Shown here: positions 9,350 through 18,103 of the stretch, piece after piece
Position numbering within the stretch: position 1 is the stretch's first letter
How the letters are laid out: each line of letters opens with the position of its first letter
DNA from: Nonomuraea typhae
GTDB taxonomy: Bacteria; Actinomycetota; Actinomycetes; Streptosporangiales; Streptosporangiaceae
Direction of reading: 5' to 3'
Assembly: GCF_009760925.1 (NCBI RefSeq)
Contig: NZ_VRLV01000023.1
Span: 62,001 to 126,000, forward strand
DNA length: 64,000 nucleotides
Program-made: the position numbers and the translations under genes
Notes under the pieces: generated by a model
What the model was told of the DNA's origin: nothing
Databases searched by the model: none
What the model saw: only the letters and a program-made list of their open reading frames with translations

Positions 9350-10186
9350 TCAGAAGTCGGCGGCGTGGTCGGCGGCCCACTGCGCGTAGGAACGCGGAGG
9401 GTGGCCGGTGATCCGTTCCACGGTGTCGTTGACCTCGGCCGGCTTGCCGACGGTGGCCGCCATGAGGCCGAACAGCGCGTCCAGGAAGGCGGGATCCATG
9501 AAGGCGCTCATCTGCTGGAGCACCGGTCCCGGGTCGAGGTCCTCGGTGCTGAGCGGGCGCCCGAGCACCTGGCCGAGGATGCGGACCTGGTCGGCCTGCG
9601 TGAGCGACTCGGGCCCCGTCAGGCTGTAGGTCTGTCCGGTGTGGCCGTCGCCGGTCAGCGTTGCGACCGCCACGTCCGCGACGTCCAGCTCGTGGATCGC
9701 GCTGAAGGCGGCGTCGATGTACGGCGCGCGGATCACATCGCCGCCGGCCAGCTGCATCGCGAACGTCAACGAGTTGATCGCCGGGAACAGCAACCGCAGC
9801 ACCGTCCATTCCAGGCCCGACTCGCGCACGGCCCGTTCCACGTCACCGTGGTACTGGGCGATCACATCCGGCTGCACGTCGGCACGATCCACGACCGCGC
9901 CGGAGGACAGGAAGACGACCCGCCCGACTCCAGCCTGTCGGGCGGCGGCCAGGAGCGGCGCCGGGTCCATGCCGTACTGCAGGATCAGCAGGATCGCGCG
10001 CACGTCGTGGAGGGCGGCGGGGAGGGTTTCCGGCTTGGTGAGGTCGGCCTGGGCCAGCTCGACACCCTGCGGCAGACCGGCCTGCTCGGGGGTGCGAGTC
10101 AAGGCCCTGACGGGATGGCCGGCGGCGTGCAGGGCTTCGACGGCCTGTCGGCCGAAGTGGGCGGTGGCACCGGTGACCAGATACAT
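9350..10186 (-). CDS. NmrA-like NAD(P)-binding protein (atypical SDR)
   Basis: 278 residues. It begins with a Rossmann nucleotide-binding motif (YLVTGATAHFGRQAVEAL) followed by PVRALTRTPEQ, typical of NmrA/atypical short-chain dehydrogenases that act as NAD(P)H sensors or reductases. The canonical YxxxK catalytic pair is not evident. RBS GAGGAG lies just before the ATG. It is the middle gene of a three-gene operon, 38 bp after the DUF2218-methyltransferase fusion and 15 bp before the SGNH hydrolase. The operon is probably controlled by the divergent ArsR protein. Confidence 0.88.
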   Translation of the reverse strand: MYLVTGATAHFGRQAVEALHAAGHPVRALTRTPEQAGLPQGVELAQADLTKPETLPAALHDVRAILLILQYGMDPAPLLAAARQAGVGRVVFLSSGAVVDRADVQPDVIAQYHGDVERAVRESGLEWTVLRLLFPAINSLTFAMQLAGGDVIRAPYIDAAFSAIHELDVADVAVATLTGDGHTGQTYSLTGPESLTQADQVRILGQVLGRPLSTEDLDPGPVLQQMSAFMDPAFLDALFGLMAATVGKPAEVNDTVERITGHPPRSYAQWAADHAADF

Positions 10187-10224
10187 GAGAACTCCTCTTC
10201 AAGGGTGATCGACAGGGGGGCTGA

Positions 10225-11172
10225 TCAGCGCTTTCTGGCCAGGGTCACGCCGTCGCGGACGGGCAGCATGACCACGTCGAGCCGCTCGTCGTGGGCAAGG
10301 GCATCGTTCACGCGCCGCATCGCCCGGTGGTCGTCGCCCTGGAAGGCCGGGTCGAGGACCCTGCCGCCCAAAAACACGTTGTCAAGGACGAGCAGGCCGC
10401 CGGGGACGAGCCGCGGCACGATCTCCTCGTAGTAGGCGGGATAGCCGGCCTTGTCCGCGTCGACGAAGGCGAAGTCGAAGTCCGGCGTTTCGGGCAGCGC
10501 CCGGAGCGTGTCGAGGGCCGGGCCGATCCGCAGGTCGATGCGGTCATCGACGCCCGCGCGCCGCCAGTACGGCCGGGCGATGGCGGTCCATTCGCTGCTC
10601 ACGTCGCAGGCGAGCAGGTAACCGTCGGACGGCAGAGCGCGGGCGATGCACAGCGCCGAGTAGCCGGTGAACACGCCGACCTCGATGGCCCGGCGGGCGC
10701 CCGAGAGGCGGACCAGCATCTCCAGCAGCGCCCCCTCCGCCGCCGAGACCTGCATCCCGGCGGCGCGCCCTGTCGCCTCTCGCGTCGTTTCGGCCAGTTC
10801 GGTCAGCAGGTCGTCGGCCGGGGTGCAGTGCGCCCGCAGGTAGTCCTCGACGGCCGGGGGGACGATCTGGATGGCGTCGCCGGAGTCCGCCTCGCACCAG
10901 TCGACGCGGATCTCCTCCTGGGTGGCGAAGCGCAGGAGGTGCCGGGTGATGACGTCCTGCACGCCGGTCAGCGAGTCGAGGTCCGCGGCGGCGGCGATCA
11001 GCACGAGTTCGCCCTGGGCGGAGAGCAGCGAGCAGGTGCCGGAGCGGAAGGTGATCGTTCCGCTGCCGACGCCGGTGTGCTCGGCGTCGGCCTTGTGGCC
11101 CATGTGCGAGATCAACTGCTTGGCGTAGCGCTCGGGGCGACTGGTTGCGACGTGTGCTGCTGACAGAGGCAT
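10225..11172 (-). CDS. DUF2218-O-methyltransferase fusion protein
   Basis: 315 residues with two recognisable parts. Residues 1-~100 match the DUF2218 fold (SRPERYAKQLISHMGHKA, then GTITFRSGTCSLLS and a D-x-x-L-x-x-V-x-x-V-I-x-x-H-L-x-R-F segment), usually a free-standing protein. Residues ~115-315 are a class I SAM-dependent O-methyltransferase of the caffeoyl-CoA OMT/catechol type: motif I AIEVGVFTGYSAL, FDFAFVDADKAGY with metal-binding Asp, and GGLLVLDNVFLGG. I know DUF2218 mainly as a single-domain protein, so the fusion is noteworthy. First gene of the operon; its start is 10 bp from a repeated operator. Confidence 0.85.
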   Translation of the reverse strand: MPLSAAHVATSRPERYAKQLISHMGHKADAEHTGVGSGTITFRSGTCSLLSAQGELVLIAAAADLDSLTGVQDVITRHLLRFATQEEIRVDWCEADSGDAIQIVPPAVEDYLRAHCTPADDLLTELAETTREATGRAAGMQVSAAEGALLEMLVRLSGARRAIEVGVFTGYSALCIARALPSDGYLLACDVSSEWTAIARPYWRRAGVDDRIDLRIGPALDTLRALPETPDFDFAFVDADKAGYPAYYEEIVPRLVPGGLLVLDNVFLGGRVLDPAFQGDDHRAMRRVNDALAHDERLDVVMLPVRDGVTLARKR

Positions 11173-11181
11173 ACGAGGTCC

Positions 11182-11272
11182 AAGTATCTAGATTATTCGA
11201 CGCTTTAGGCGCCGGGGCAGTCTGCCAACGGTGCGAGGGGTTTGTCAAAAGCGTCGAAGATCCTGGACACTT
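11182..11272. promoter_or_regulatory. Mirrored 26-bp operator pair between ArsR and the DUF2218-OMT operon
   Basis: 11182-11207 and the reverse complement of 11247-11272 match at 20 of 26 positions, including an identical 11-bp core TTCGACGCTTT. One copy sits 10 bp before the DUF2218-OMT start, the other 5 bp before the ArsR start. The arrangement suggests that the ArsR protein binds both divergent promoters. Neither gene has a strong ribosome-binding site, so both transcripts may be leaderless. Confidence 0.75.
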
Positions 11273-11277
11273 ACTTC

Positions 11278-11814
11278 ATGACCGATGAGCAGCTCCTCGC
11301 CCTGCGCTCATCCGCGCAGTACAAAGCACTCGGCCACCCACTCCGCCACCGCATGGTGAACCTGCTACGCCAGCGCCCCGCTACCCTGAGCGAGCTGACC
11401 ACGGCACTCGACTCCACCAAGGGAACCATCGGCTACCACGTACGCATCCTGCGCGAAGCGGGCCTCGTGCGCCTCGCCGGCACCCGGCAGGTCCGCGGCG
11501 GCACCGAACAACGCTTCGAGCTGATCAGCAAGGGATTCCAGCTCGACGAGGAAACCGGGGCCAGGTTCCTGCACGACGCGGCCCTGGCGGAGATGTCGCC
11601 CGTCCGTCCCGGCGATCCCGGCCACACCGTGCTGCACCACCTCTGGCTCACCCCCGAACAGGCCCGCGCGCTGGCCAAACGGCTCGAAACCTTCGACCAC
11701 GGACACGTCCCGCACAGCGGCGCAGGAGAGCAGGGAACCGAGGCATACGGGCTGCTCCTCAGCCTCTACCGTGCCGACATCCCCCACCTGCCTCCCGACG
11801 ACCACCCGAGCTAG
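11278..11814 (+). CDS. ArsR family winged-helix regulator
   Basis: 178 residues from the ATG at 11278; an in-frame TTG at 11244 or just before would overlap the operator, so I prefer the ATG. A winged helix-turn-helix covers about 10-85: YKALGHPLRHRMVNLLRQRP, then TLSELTTALDSTKGTIGYHVRILREAGLVRL and a wing. No metal-binding Cys cluster (CxC) is present, so a metal sensor role is unlikely. Divergent from the DUF2218-OMT/NmrA/SGNH operon and separated from it by a mirrored operator, so it probably represses that operon and itself. Confidence 0.9.
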   Translation: MTDEQLLALRSSAQYKALGHPLRHRMVNLLRQRPATLSELTTALDSTKGTIGYHVRILREAGLVRLAGTRQVRGGTEQRFELISKGFQLDEETGARFLHDAALAEMSPVRPGDPGHTVLHHLWLTPEQARALAKRLETFDHGHVPHSGAGEQGTEAYGLLLSLYRADIPHLPPDDHPS

Positions 11815-12125
11815 CGCCCTTCGGGCATCGCCTGCGGCGGGGGCCAGGCCCGGGGCAGCCTGAGCGGGCACCAGAACCGCTGGCTGGCCGGGCCGGCGAG
11901 TACGGCTCCCAGTTCGGTGAGCACGGCCAGCATGTCCGCACGCAGCTCGCTGTGATCGGGAACGGTGATCGCCTGGGGGATCGTGTGGTTGAGCGCGTCG
12001 AGCACGAGGTCCTCGGGTGAGTTCCACCGGCGGTAGAGCGACGATCGTGCCGCTGTGGCGCGGGTGGCGATGCCGTCCATGGTCAGCCCACTGACGCCGA
12101 CGGCGGCAACCTCCGCCCGGGAGGC
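11811..12125 (-). pseudogene. 5'-truncated TetR family regulator
   Basis: Reading leftwards, EVAAVGVSGLTMDGIA, then ARSSLYRRWNSPEDLV, is a TetR helix-turn-helix starting in the middle of its first helix, followed by a shortened ligand-domain piece (HSELRADMLAVLTELGAVLAGP). The normal N-terminus and start codon are missing: the homology stops at about 12115-12125, where monooxygenase homology on the opposite strand begins. Another TetR-like start (ATG at 12080) exists but lies inside the HTH. The 3' end overlaps the ArsR stop by 4 bp. Confidence 0.75.
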
Positions 12126-13060
12126 AGCCTCAGTGGCCTGTCGGCCTCGGTGTTCCTCACCCAGCACGGTGTCGACCACCTGGTGGTCGAACGTCACCCG
12201 GGCACCGCCGTACACCCTCGCATCAACGGAGTGAGTCCGCGCTCCATGGAGTTGTTCGACGCAGTGGGGCTGGGAGCGCGGATCCGTACGGCGGGCCGCG
12301 TCGGCGACCAACTCGGGAAGTTCTACGCGGCCGAGTCGCTCGCCGCGGACGACTACCAGCCCTTCGGCGGGCCGGAGGACCCGATTCCCGATCACCTCAG
12401 CCCGACCGGCATGTGCGCATGCGACCAGGACGTCCTGGAACCGATCCTGCGTGACCACCTGGAACGGCGTGGTGCGGACCTGCGGTTCGGCACCGAGTTG
12501 GTCGAGTTCGAGCAGTCGGCCGACGAGGTCGTCGCGACCCTGCGCGAGCGCCGGCGTGATCGAGCACGGGATCAGCATCGTGTTCCGCGCCGACCTCGAA
12601 CCCGCCTTACGCGGTCGCCTGGTGTATGCCGTGTTCGGTGAGTTCGGCACCTTCGTCCGGCGCCGCGAGGACCTGTGGCAGCTGGTTGTCCCGTACGACC
12701 CGGCGACACGGCCTCCGGACACCTGCACCGAACAGCGTTGTCTCGACCTGATCCGGGCCGCGAGCGGGCTGCCCGACATCAACGCCGCCATCGTCACCGT
12801 GCTGCCCCTGGAGATGCGCGCCGAGGTCGCGGACCGGTTCCACCGCGGCCGGGTGTTCCTCTTCGGCGACGCGGCGCACCCCTCCCCACCGGCCGGCGGC
12901 CTCGGCGGCAACCTGTGCATCCAGGACGCCCACGTCGTCCTCGAGCAGGAGGGCCGGCGGCTGTCCACTCTCGACCTAGTCGGGCGGGGGTTCACCGTGC
13001 TCGGCACGCCGACCGCGCTGACCACGACCTCGAGCAGGCCCTCACCCACATACTCAGCCG
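12126..13060 (+). pseudogene. Decayed FAD-dependent aromatic monooxygenase (PheA/TfdB type)
   Basis: Homology starts abruptly with SGLSASVFLTQHGVDHLVVERHPG, lacking the first beta-strand and GxGxxG. It continues through NGVSPRSMELFDAVGL to about 12545, then shifts frame and resumes with IEHGISIVFRADLEPALRGR, through RGRVFLFGDAAHPSPPAGGLGGN (the GD FAD motif) to about 13060. Two-thirds of the middle and C-terminal domains seem shortened. The family hydroxylates phenols or polyketide aromatics, but this copy cannot make a normal enzyme. It abuts the decapitated TetR gene. Confidence 0.85.
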
Positions 13061-13258
13061 GTCAACGACCATCTGACGCGCAGCCGCCCGGCAGCGGCCC
13101 GTCCGAGTCTGCGGCAGCCCCGGCGCGATCCTGCTCGCTCAGCCACGCGTGCTGGACGGGCGCGGTTCACTGCCCTCACCGGTATCCGATGATCTGGCGA
13201 ATCCTCCGAGCGAGCATGGGAAACGTATGGAAACGGCGAGTCGCGTCAGGGGCGGGGC

Positions 13259-13284
13259 GTCGGCCGGGATTGAACCCGGCCGAC
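13259..13284. terminator. Perfect 10-bp hairpin without T tract
   Basis: GTCGGCCGGG and CCCGGCCGAC flank a 6-nt loop (ATTGAA). It could act as a bidirectional terminator between the monooxygenase remnant and the minus-strand gene ending at 13395. No T run follows on either strand. The surrounding 13061-13394 shows no convincing gene. Confidence 0.4.
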
Positions 13285-13394
13285 GATGCGGACCGTCGCG
13301 TCCTTGCCAGAGGAGTGGTCCGTCGTGCGCTCGAGATGGAGGTTGAGAGCCGCGACGGCTGGTGTGGTGGTCCCGCGGAGCGCCAGGTGCTGGG

Positions 13395-13808
13395 TCAGAT
13401 CTCGTCGCCCACGATGTGCACGGTGTAGGCGAGTCGCAGGATCCAGCCGTCCGCGTCGCGCACAGCGAGGTTCGCCCAGACGTCGACGAACGTCGTAGGT
13501 CCGTTCGCGTTCGACAGCCCGAATTCGTCGACGGCCCATCCGGCGTTGCTGGCGACGTTGTCGTTCGCGAACGAGCTGAGCGTTACGAACGGCGCCCAGT
13601 ACACCGGTCGCAACCGCTTCCCCGGCCCCAGCGGCAGGTTGCGGCTCCAGTTGACCCGGAACCGAGTCCATCCCTGGCCTTCGGCGTGGGCGTTGCCGAT
13701 GCCCACCGCACCTGTCAGCACGATGGCGAGCCGGCCAGGCTCCGGTCTCGTGACAACATGATGCAGGGCTGCTTGCTCGCCGGCGATCGGCACGAACTGG
13801 TCGGACAT
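13395..13808 (-). CDS. Hypothetical protein
   Basis: 137 residues; the ATG at 13808 has a good GGAGGTCGTC site. No signal peptide or membrane segment. It is beta-rich, with RFRVNWSRNLPLGPGKRLRPVYWAPF and a C-terminal WILRLAYTVHIVGDEI. I do not recognise the family. A 75-residue single-pass membrane protein lies 23 bp upstream on the same strand, and the two are likely co-transcribed. Confidence 0.75.
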   Translation of the reverse strand: MSDQFVPIAGEQAALHHVVTRPEPGRLAIVLTGAVGIGNAHAEGQGWTRFRVNWSRNLPLGPGKRLRPVYWAPFVTLSSFANDNVASNAGWAVDEFGLSNANGPTTFVDVWANLAVRDADGWILRLAYTVHIVGDEI

Positions 13809-13831
13809 GACGACCTCCAGTGGGGAGCGGC

Positions 13832-14059
13832 TCAGAAGCCGACCTGAGCGAGGATCGCGAGCACGAACGGCCCGGCGAGGACGAGGACCGCGACGACGAT
13901 CAGCAGCGCGATCACGTTGCCGACGCCGCTCGACCCGCCGGACCGGCGTGCCGCGTCGCCTGAATACTGAGCGGCCTGTCGTGCCCGCTCGGCCGCCGAG
14001 GCCGCGTTCTGGTTGGCGTTGTGCTGGGCCTGCCACGAGGAGAGTCCCGGAGTGGTCAT
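13832..14059 (-). CDS. Small single-pass membrane protein
   Basis: 75 residues, ATG at 14059 with GGGAGA upstream. The N-terminal ~45 residues are polar and rich in Ala, Gln and Arg (QAQHNANQNAASAAERARQAA). One transmembrane helix follows (NVIALLIVVAVLVLAGPFVL). It resembles a tail-anchored small protein of unknown role. First gene of a minus-strand pair, divergent from the histidine kinase. Confidence 0.75.
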   Translation of the reverse strand: MTTPGLSSWQAQHNANQNAASAAERARQAAQYSGDAARRSGGSSGVGNVIALLIVVAVLVLAGPFVLAILAQVGF

Positions 14060-14252
14060 GACAATCTCCCTTCGTTCGGATGAGGTCGGATGAGGTTCGA
14101 GGCTGCGTGCCGTCCCGTCCAGGATGGTTCTGCGGCCGGCCCCGGCACCTCCGAGGTAGCCCCAACAGGTTTCCGGGTTTTCCCCCTTCCGCAGCCCGGC
14201 AGGGCTGGCGACACTGCTCGACGTGGAGGCACGCCTGACGAAGGAGATCGGC

Positions 14253-15932
14253 ATGCGCACGTCGGCGATCGCCCTGGCCGTGTTCGGATACGGGCTGTGG
14301 GCGGTGTGGCCGGACCTCGCCTCCGGCGCCGTCGTCGCGGCCCTGCTGCTGACCGGTCAGGTGGCGCTGGCCGTCACTGGTGGGTTGTTCATCGCGGAGG
14401 GGCAGCGCCTGGTCGGGACCCTGTTCGTCGCGGCGGCGTTCGCCGAGCTGACCGCCGATCTGAGCAACCGGGACTGGGGCTGGTACGGCTTCGTGGCAAC
14501 CATGGCGCGGCCGGTTGGGGCGCTGCTGCTCATGACGGTTTTGCTGAGCTACCCTGCCCGGCGCGTCGGCTACCGGGGGTTCGTCTTCGGCGCGAGCGTG
14601 CTGATCCTGGTAGCCAACGTCGCTGACGCGGTCACCTGGAACCCCACGCCGTCCGGCAAGCCGCCGGTGGCCTTCTCCTGGGTGACGCTCTACGACGGTG
14701 GGCTGGAGCAGCGCACCGCCTATGGCGCGTACTGGACGCTGGTGATCGCCGTCGCCGTGGCCGCGCTGGCGCTCGTTGTGCACCGTGCCGTCACCGCGCG
14801 CGGGCTGGAGCGGCGGGAGCTCGTGCCGGTCTTCGTCGCCTCGGCCGTGTACGGCTTCGCGATCCTCTCGAACGCCATCTGGATGGTGCTGCCGTATTTC
14901 ACCGGCGATGGCGATCCGCTCGCCCCCGCCTACGTGCCCGAGGTGGTATGGATCTCCGCGGTGGCCGCGCCGCTGCTTATTCCCGCCGCCTTCCTCGCCG
15001 CGGCGATCCGCCGCCGGCTCGACCGGGCCGCTGTCGCGGACTTGGTGAGCGGCATCGCCCAGCCCGCCACCGTGGAATCGGTGCGCGAGTCCTTGCGCCG
15101 GGCCCTGGCTGATCCGGGCCTGGACCTGTTCACCGGGGATCCGCCCCCCGACGACGGCAGGCTCGGGCTGGAGATCGCCGACAGCGCCGGCCGGCCGCTG
15201 GCCCACGTACGGACCGTGCCCGAGTTGCGCAGGCGCGGCGACGTGGTGACGGCCGCGCTCGGCGCGGCGGCGCTCAGCCTGGAGAACGCCCGCCTCCACA
15301 GCGATCTGCAGGAGCAACTGCGCCACGTCGAGGATTCCCGCGCCAGGATTGTCGAGGCCGGTGTGGCCGAGCGCAGGCGGGTCGAGCGCGACCTGCACGA
15401 CGGTGCCCAGCAGCGGCTGCTGGCGCTGGCCGCGACGCTGGGCCGGCTCAAGACCGTCAGCGGCGACCCCACGGTGCGCGAACTCGTCGACGAGGCACGC
15501 GCCGACCTGCGCAACGCCCTGTCGGAGCTGCGTGACCTGGCCAGGGGCATCCACCCGGCCGTCTTGGAGCAGATCGGCCTGACGGGAGCCATCGAGAGCA
15601 TCACCGAGGCGCTGCCCGTCCCCACCGAGATCCGCATCGCGCCCCTGTCCAGCAGCCCGGCGATCGAGACCACGCTCTACTTCGTCATCTGCGAGGCGCT
15701 CACCAACGCGATCAAGCACGCCGAGGCCCGCCGTATCGCCGTTTCGGTCACCCAGGAGGACGGCGAGATCGTCGCGGCCGTCACCGACGACGGCCGCGGC
15801 GGCGCCACTATGCGGCCGGGCGGCGGCCTGGCCGGCCTGGCCGACCGCGTCGCCGCTCTGGGGGGAACGCTGCACCTCCAGAGCCCGCCACAGGGCGGCA
15901 CCCGGCTGGAAGCCCGGCTGGTGAGCGCATGA
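14253..15932 (+). CDS. NarL-type sensor histidine kinase
   Basis: 559 residues from the ATG at 14253, chosen because AAGGAG sits 6 nt upstream; a GTG at 14223 is the alternative. The N-terminal ~260 residues contain about eight hydrophobic helices. Then come a linker, the HisKA_3 box (VERDLHDGAQQRL, phospho-acceptor His382) and an HATPase domain (ICEALTNAIKHA N-box, VTDDGRGG G1, GLAGLADRVAALGG G2). It overlaps the response regulator by 4 bp (ATGA), so the two form a coupled two-component system. The stimulus is unknown. Confidence 0.93.
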   Translation: MRTSAIALAVFGYGLWAVWPDLASGAVVAALLLTGQVALAVTGGLFIAEGQRLVGTLFVAAAFAELTADLSNRDWGWYGFVATMARPVGALLLMTVLLSYPARRVGYRGFVFGASVLILVANVADAVTWNPTPSGKPPVAFSWVTLYDGGLEQRTAYGAYWTLVIAVAVAALALVVHRAVTARGLERRELVPVFVASAVYGFAILSNAIWMVLPYFTGDGDPLAPAYVPEVVWISAVAAPLLIPAAFLAAAIRRRLDRAAVADLVSGIAQPATVESVRESLRRALADPGLDLFTGDPPPDDGRLGLEIADSAGRPLAHVRTVPELRRRGDVVTAALGAAALSLENARLHSDLQEQLRHVEDSRARIVEAGVAERRRVERDLHDGAQQRLLALAATLGRLKTVSGDPTVRELVDEARADLRNALSELRDLARGIHPAVLEQIGLTGAIESITEALPVPTEIRIAPLSSSPAIETTLYFVICEALTNAIKHAEARRIAVSVTQEDGEIVAAVTDDGRGGATMRPGGGLAGLADRVAALGGTLHLQSPPQGGTRLEARLVSA

Positions 15933-16582
15933 TGCGGGTGATGTTGTGTGACGACTCCACGCTGTTCCGGCGCGGGGTGGCGCTCCTGCTCAAGGGCGTC
16001 GGCGTCGAGGTCACCGGACAGGCCAGAGACGTCGCCGAGCTGACGACCCTGATGCGCGGCCAGGTGCCCGACGCGGTCATCCTCGACATCCGCATGCCGC
16101 CGACCTTCACCGACGAGGGCCTGACGGGCGCGGCCCAGCTGCGCGCCGCCCACCCGCAGCTGGGCGTGCTGGTGCTGTCCACCTACGCGGAGACCGCCTA
16201 CGCGCAGCGGCTGCTGGAGATTGGGCCGCACGGAGTCGGCTACCTGCTCAAGGACCGGGTGGACGACGCCGCCGCGATCCGCGACGCCCTCACCCGGGTG
16301 ATCGACGGCGAGTCGGTCATCGACGGCGAGATCGTCGGCCGGCTGTTCGCCCGCCGCAAGGCCGCCTTCCCGCTCGAACGGCTGACCGAGCGAGAGCGGT
16401 CCGTCCTGACTCTGATGGCCGAAGGCCGATCCAATCAGGCGATCGGCCGACAACTGCACCTCGGCATCAAGACGATCGAAGGCCATATCGCGGCGATCTT
16501 CGCGAAACTGGATCTGGAGTCCGCCCCCGACGACAACAGGCGCGTCCTGGCCGTTCTGGCGTGGATCCGGTCGGTGGCCTAA
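15929..16582 (+). CDS. NarL/FixJ family response regulator
   Basis: 217 residues. Receiver domain with acidic pocket (CDDS, Asp8/9), phospho-acceptor Asp53 in VILDIRMPP, the conserved switch Thr/Ser (VLSTYAE) and Lys in YLLKDRV. A C-terminal LuxR HTH follows (LTERERSVLTLMAEGRSNQAI, IKTIEGHIAAIFAKLDL). Partner of the kinase whose stop codon overlaps its start. No target promoter is obvious nearby. Confidence 0.95.
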   Translation: MMRVMLCDDSTLFRRGVALLLKGVGVEVTGQARDVAELTTLMRGQVPDAVILDIRMPPTFTDEGLTGAAQLRAAHPQLGVLVLSTYAETAYAQRLLEIGPHGVGYLLKDRVDDAAAIRDALTRVIDGESVIDGEIVGRLFARRKAAFPLERLTERERSVLTLMAEGRSNQAIGRQLHLGIKTIEGHIAAIFAKLDLESAPDDNRRVLAVLAWIRSVA

Positions 16583-16655
16583 CCCCGGCCCGACGCTGCG
16601 CCGGCCGGTCGATCATCGCGAGGTGGATCGCCGCTTCGGAGCGGTCGTGCCCGGT

Positions 16656-17027
16656 CTAACAGGCCGCCCATTCATCACGGGCCGCTTCGTTGCCGAGGCC
16701 GGCGTCAGGGAGACTGCAATTCGAGGAGCGGGTTTGATAGGTGTGGCCGATGAGAAAACCGACCGGGCAGTTCGCGTAGGACCGTGTCCCGTAGTTTTTC
16801 CAGGGCCCGTAGGCGGTTTGACGGACGGGCCCGGTCCCGCAGGTGATCTGGACTCTGTGCTGCGAGAGGATAACGAACGGCGTGCACAGCGCATACGCTG
16901 AGCTTCGGTTCACGGCGGTTGAGCTGCACGTAGCCGCAGCGGCGGCCGAAGCGGATTGGGTAATGCCCGTAAGCAGGGCACTCACGGGTAAGGAAGCCAC
17001 GAGAACACGGCTTACTATCCTCATCAT
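16656..17027 (-). CDS. Small secreted protein of unknown function
   Basis: 123 residues from the first of two ATGs (17027), with AGGGGA upstream. A signal peptide (MMRIVSRVLVASLPVSALLTG, cleavage near ASA-AAA) precedes a ~90-residue Cys-containing domain with five or six cysteines (ATCSSTAVN, YALCTP, VQITCGTG, SYANCPVG, SSNCSLP). It ends DEWAAC. I do not recognise the family. It belongs to a group of small exported proteins scattered between 16.6 and 19.6 kb. Confidence 0.7.
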   Translation of the reverse strand: MMRIVSRVLVASLPVSALLTGITQSASAAAAATCSSTAVNRSSAYALCTPFVILSQHRVQITCGTGPVRQTAYGPWKNYGTRSYANCPVGFLIGHTYQTRSSNCSLPDAGLGNEAARDEWAAC

Positions 17028-17260
17028 GGACGGTTCCCCTTTCGGATCCAGCTCCTGGACATGCATCCAATGAATCGCGCGACCTGCCATCAGACCAGCG
17101 GTCCCGCCGGACGGGACAGTCCCGGACACGACATCGTGCTCATAACCTCAGCCCTGCAGCATCGCGATCGGGTCGGCATGAGCAGGCGAACCTCTTCTTG
17201 AGGCGCGCGCTGGGCACCTGCTGGGGCATTGCCTTACCCGGTCCGGCCGGGCGATCCCGA

Positions 17261-17914
17261 TCAGTCGCCGGAGGCGTATGTGCGCTGGATGCCGCGGGCG
17301 GCGGCGAGCACGATCGGCGCGGCGAGCCAGCACAAGTACGCGCCGGTGCTCGTGGTCACGAACGAGATGGGAACGGACACCCCGAAAACTGCGGCCAGGC
17401 AGATGCTGCGCAGCAGGCTCTGGGCGAACACCCGGGGCGGGACCTCCGTGCGGTACAGGTGACGGCGTCGGATCTCCCAGATGATCAGCGCGAACGACGC
17501 GGACGCCAGGACCTGCACGATCGCGTACAGACTGAACCGGGGCGGGAAGGCGCCTTCGGCGGTGATCACCCGGGTCGCGAACGGCATCAGGACCTGCATG
17601 AACAGCCAGGCCAGGGTGAGGGTGGTCAGGCGGCCACCCAACGAGCGGACATACCGGAAGATCTCGTGGTGGGCGCGCCAGTGGGCGGAGATCACCACGA
17701 AGCTGAGTGCGAAGGCCAGGTATTCGTTGCCGTGGGCCCGCACCGAGCTCAGCATGGCGCCGGTGGTGTCGCCGGCGGGAACGGGCAGATCCAGCGCCAG
17801 CAAGGTGAGTGCGATCGCGATCACAGCGTCAACGAACATGGTGAGCCGTTCGGCGGCGACCGCTCGCGTCTGGCCGATCTCGGCGTCGGGGTTGTGGGCG
17901 GCCTGAGTCGTCAT
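17261..17914 (-). CDS. TMEM175/DUF1211 family potassium channel-like membrane protein
   Basis: 217 residues with six hydrophobic helices. The first helix has the family signature (RLTMFVDAVIAIALTLLALDL, compare FSDxVxAIAxTLL of TMEM175), followed by a second conserved ALSFVVISAHWRAHHEIFRYV segment. Bacterial TMEM175 proteins are potassium-leak channels. The first-helix SD pair is VD here, a mild change. A decayed small gene lies just upstream on the same strand and MarR is divergent beyond it. Confidence 0.88.
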   Translation of the reverse strand: MTTQAAHNPDAEIGQTRAVAAERLTMFVDAVIAIALTLLALDLPVPAGDTTGAMLSSVRAHGNEYLAFALSFVVISAHWRAHHEIFRYVRSLGGRLTTLTLAWLFMQVLMPFATRVITAEGAFPPRFSLYAIVQVLASASFALIIWEIRRRHLYRTEVPPRVFAQSLLRSICLAAVFGVSVPISFVTTSTGAYLCWLAAPIVLAAARGIQRTYASGD

Positions 17915-17936
17915 GGTGAGGACAGCTCCCGAAGTG

Positions 17937-18087
17937 TCACAGGGCGGTTTTCGCGGCCGCCCGTCGCCGGGATCGCATGGCCAGGATGATCATGACCGCC
18001 GGGATCAGCAGGTCGCGCGCCGATGGCCGGCACCAGGGTCCAGCCCAGCGGGAAGGCTGACTGGGCGATGGAGGAGAGGTTGTCCAT
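17937..18087 (-). pseudogene. Frameshifted small membrane-protein gene
   Basis: From the ATG at 18087 the frame reads MDNLSSIAQSAFPLGWTLVP, then becomes Pro/His/Gly-rich. Shifting by one base near 18015 restores a hydrophobic tail (RDLLIPAVMIILAMRSRRR) and a stop at 17937. The intact version would be about 50 residues with two hydrophobic segments. One-base frameshift or sequencing error are both possible. Divergent from MarR, with a shared palindrome between. Confidence 0.5.
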
Positions 18088-18103
18088 GACTTTCAGTCTT
18101 ACC

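Noticed and set aside
13259-13284. T-loop-like GGTTCAATCC text resembling a tRNA 3' end
   Set aside because: Only a 10-bp hairpin with a 6-nt loop is present; no D-arm, anticodon arm or acceptor pairing fits at tRNA distances.
13395-15875. Long minus-strand frame across the histidine kinase
   Set aside because: Only its last 137 residues (13395-13808) have a proper start and non-biased composition; the rest is antisense to the kinase.
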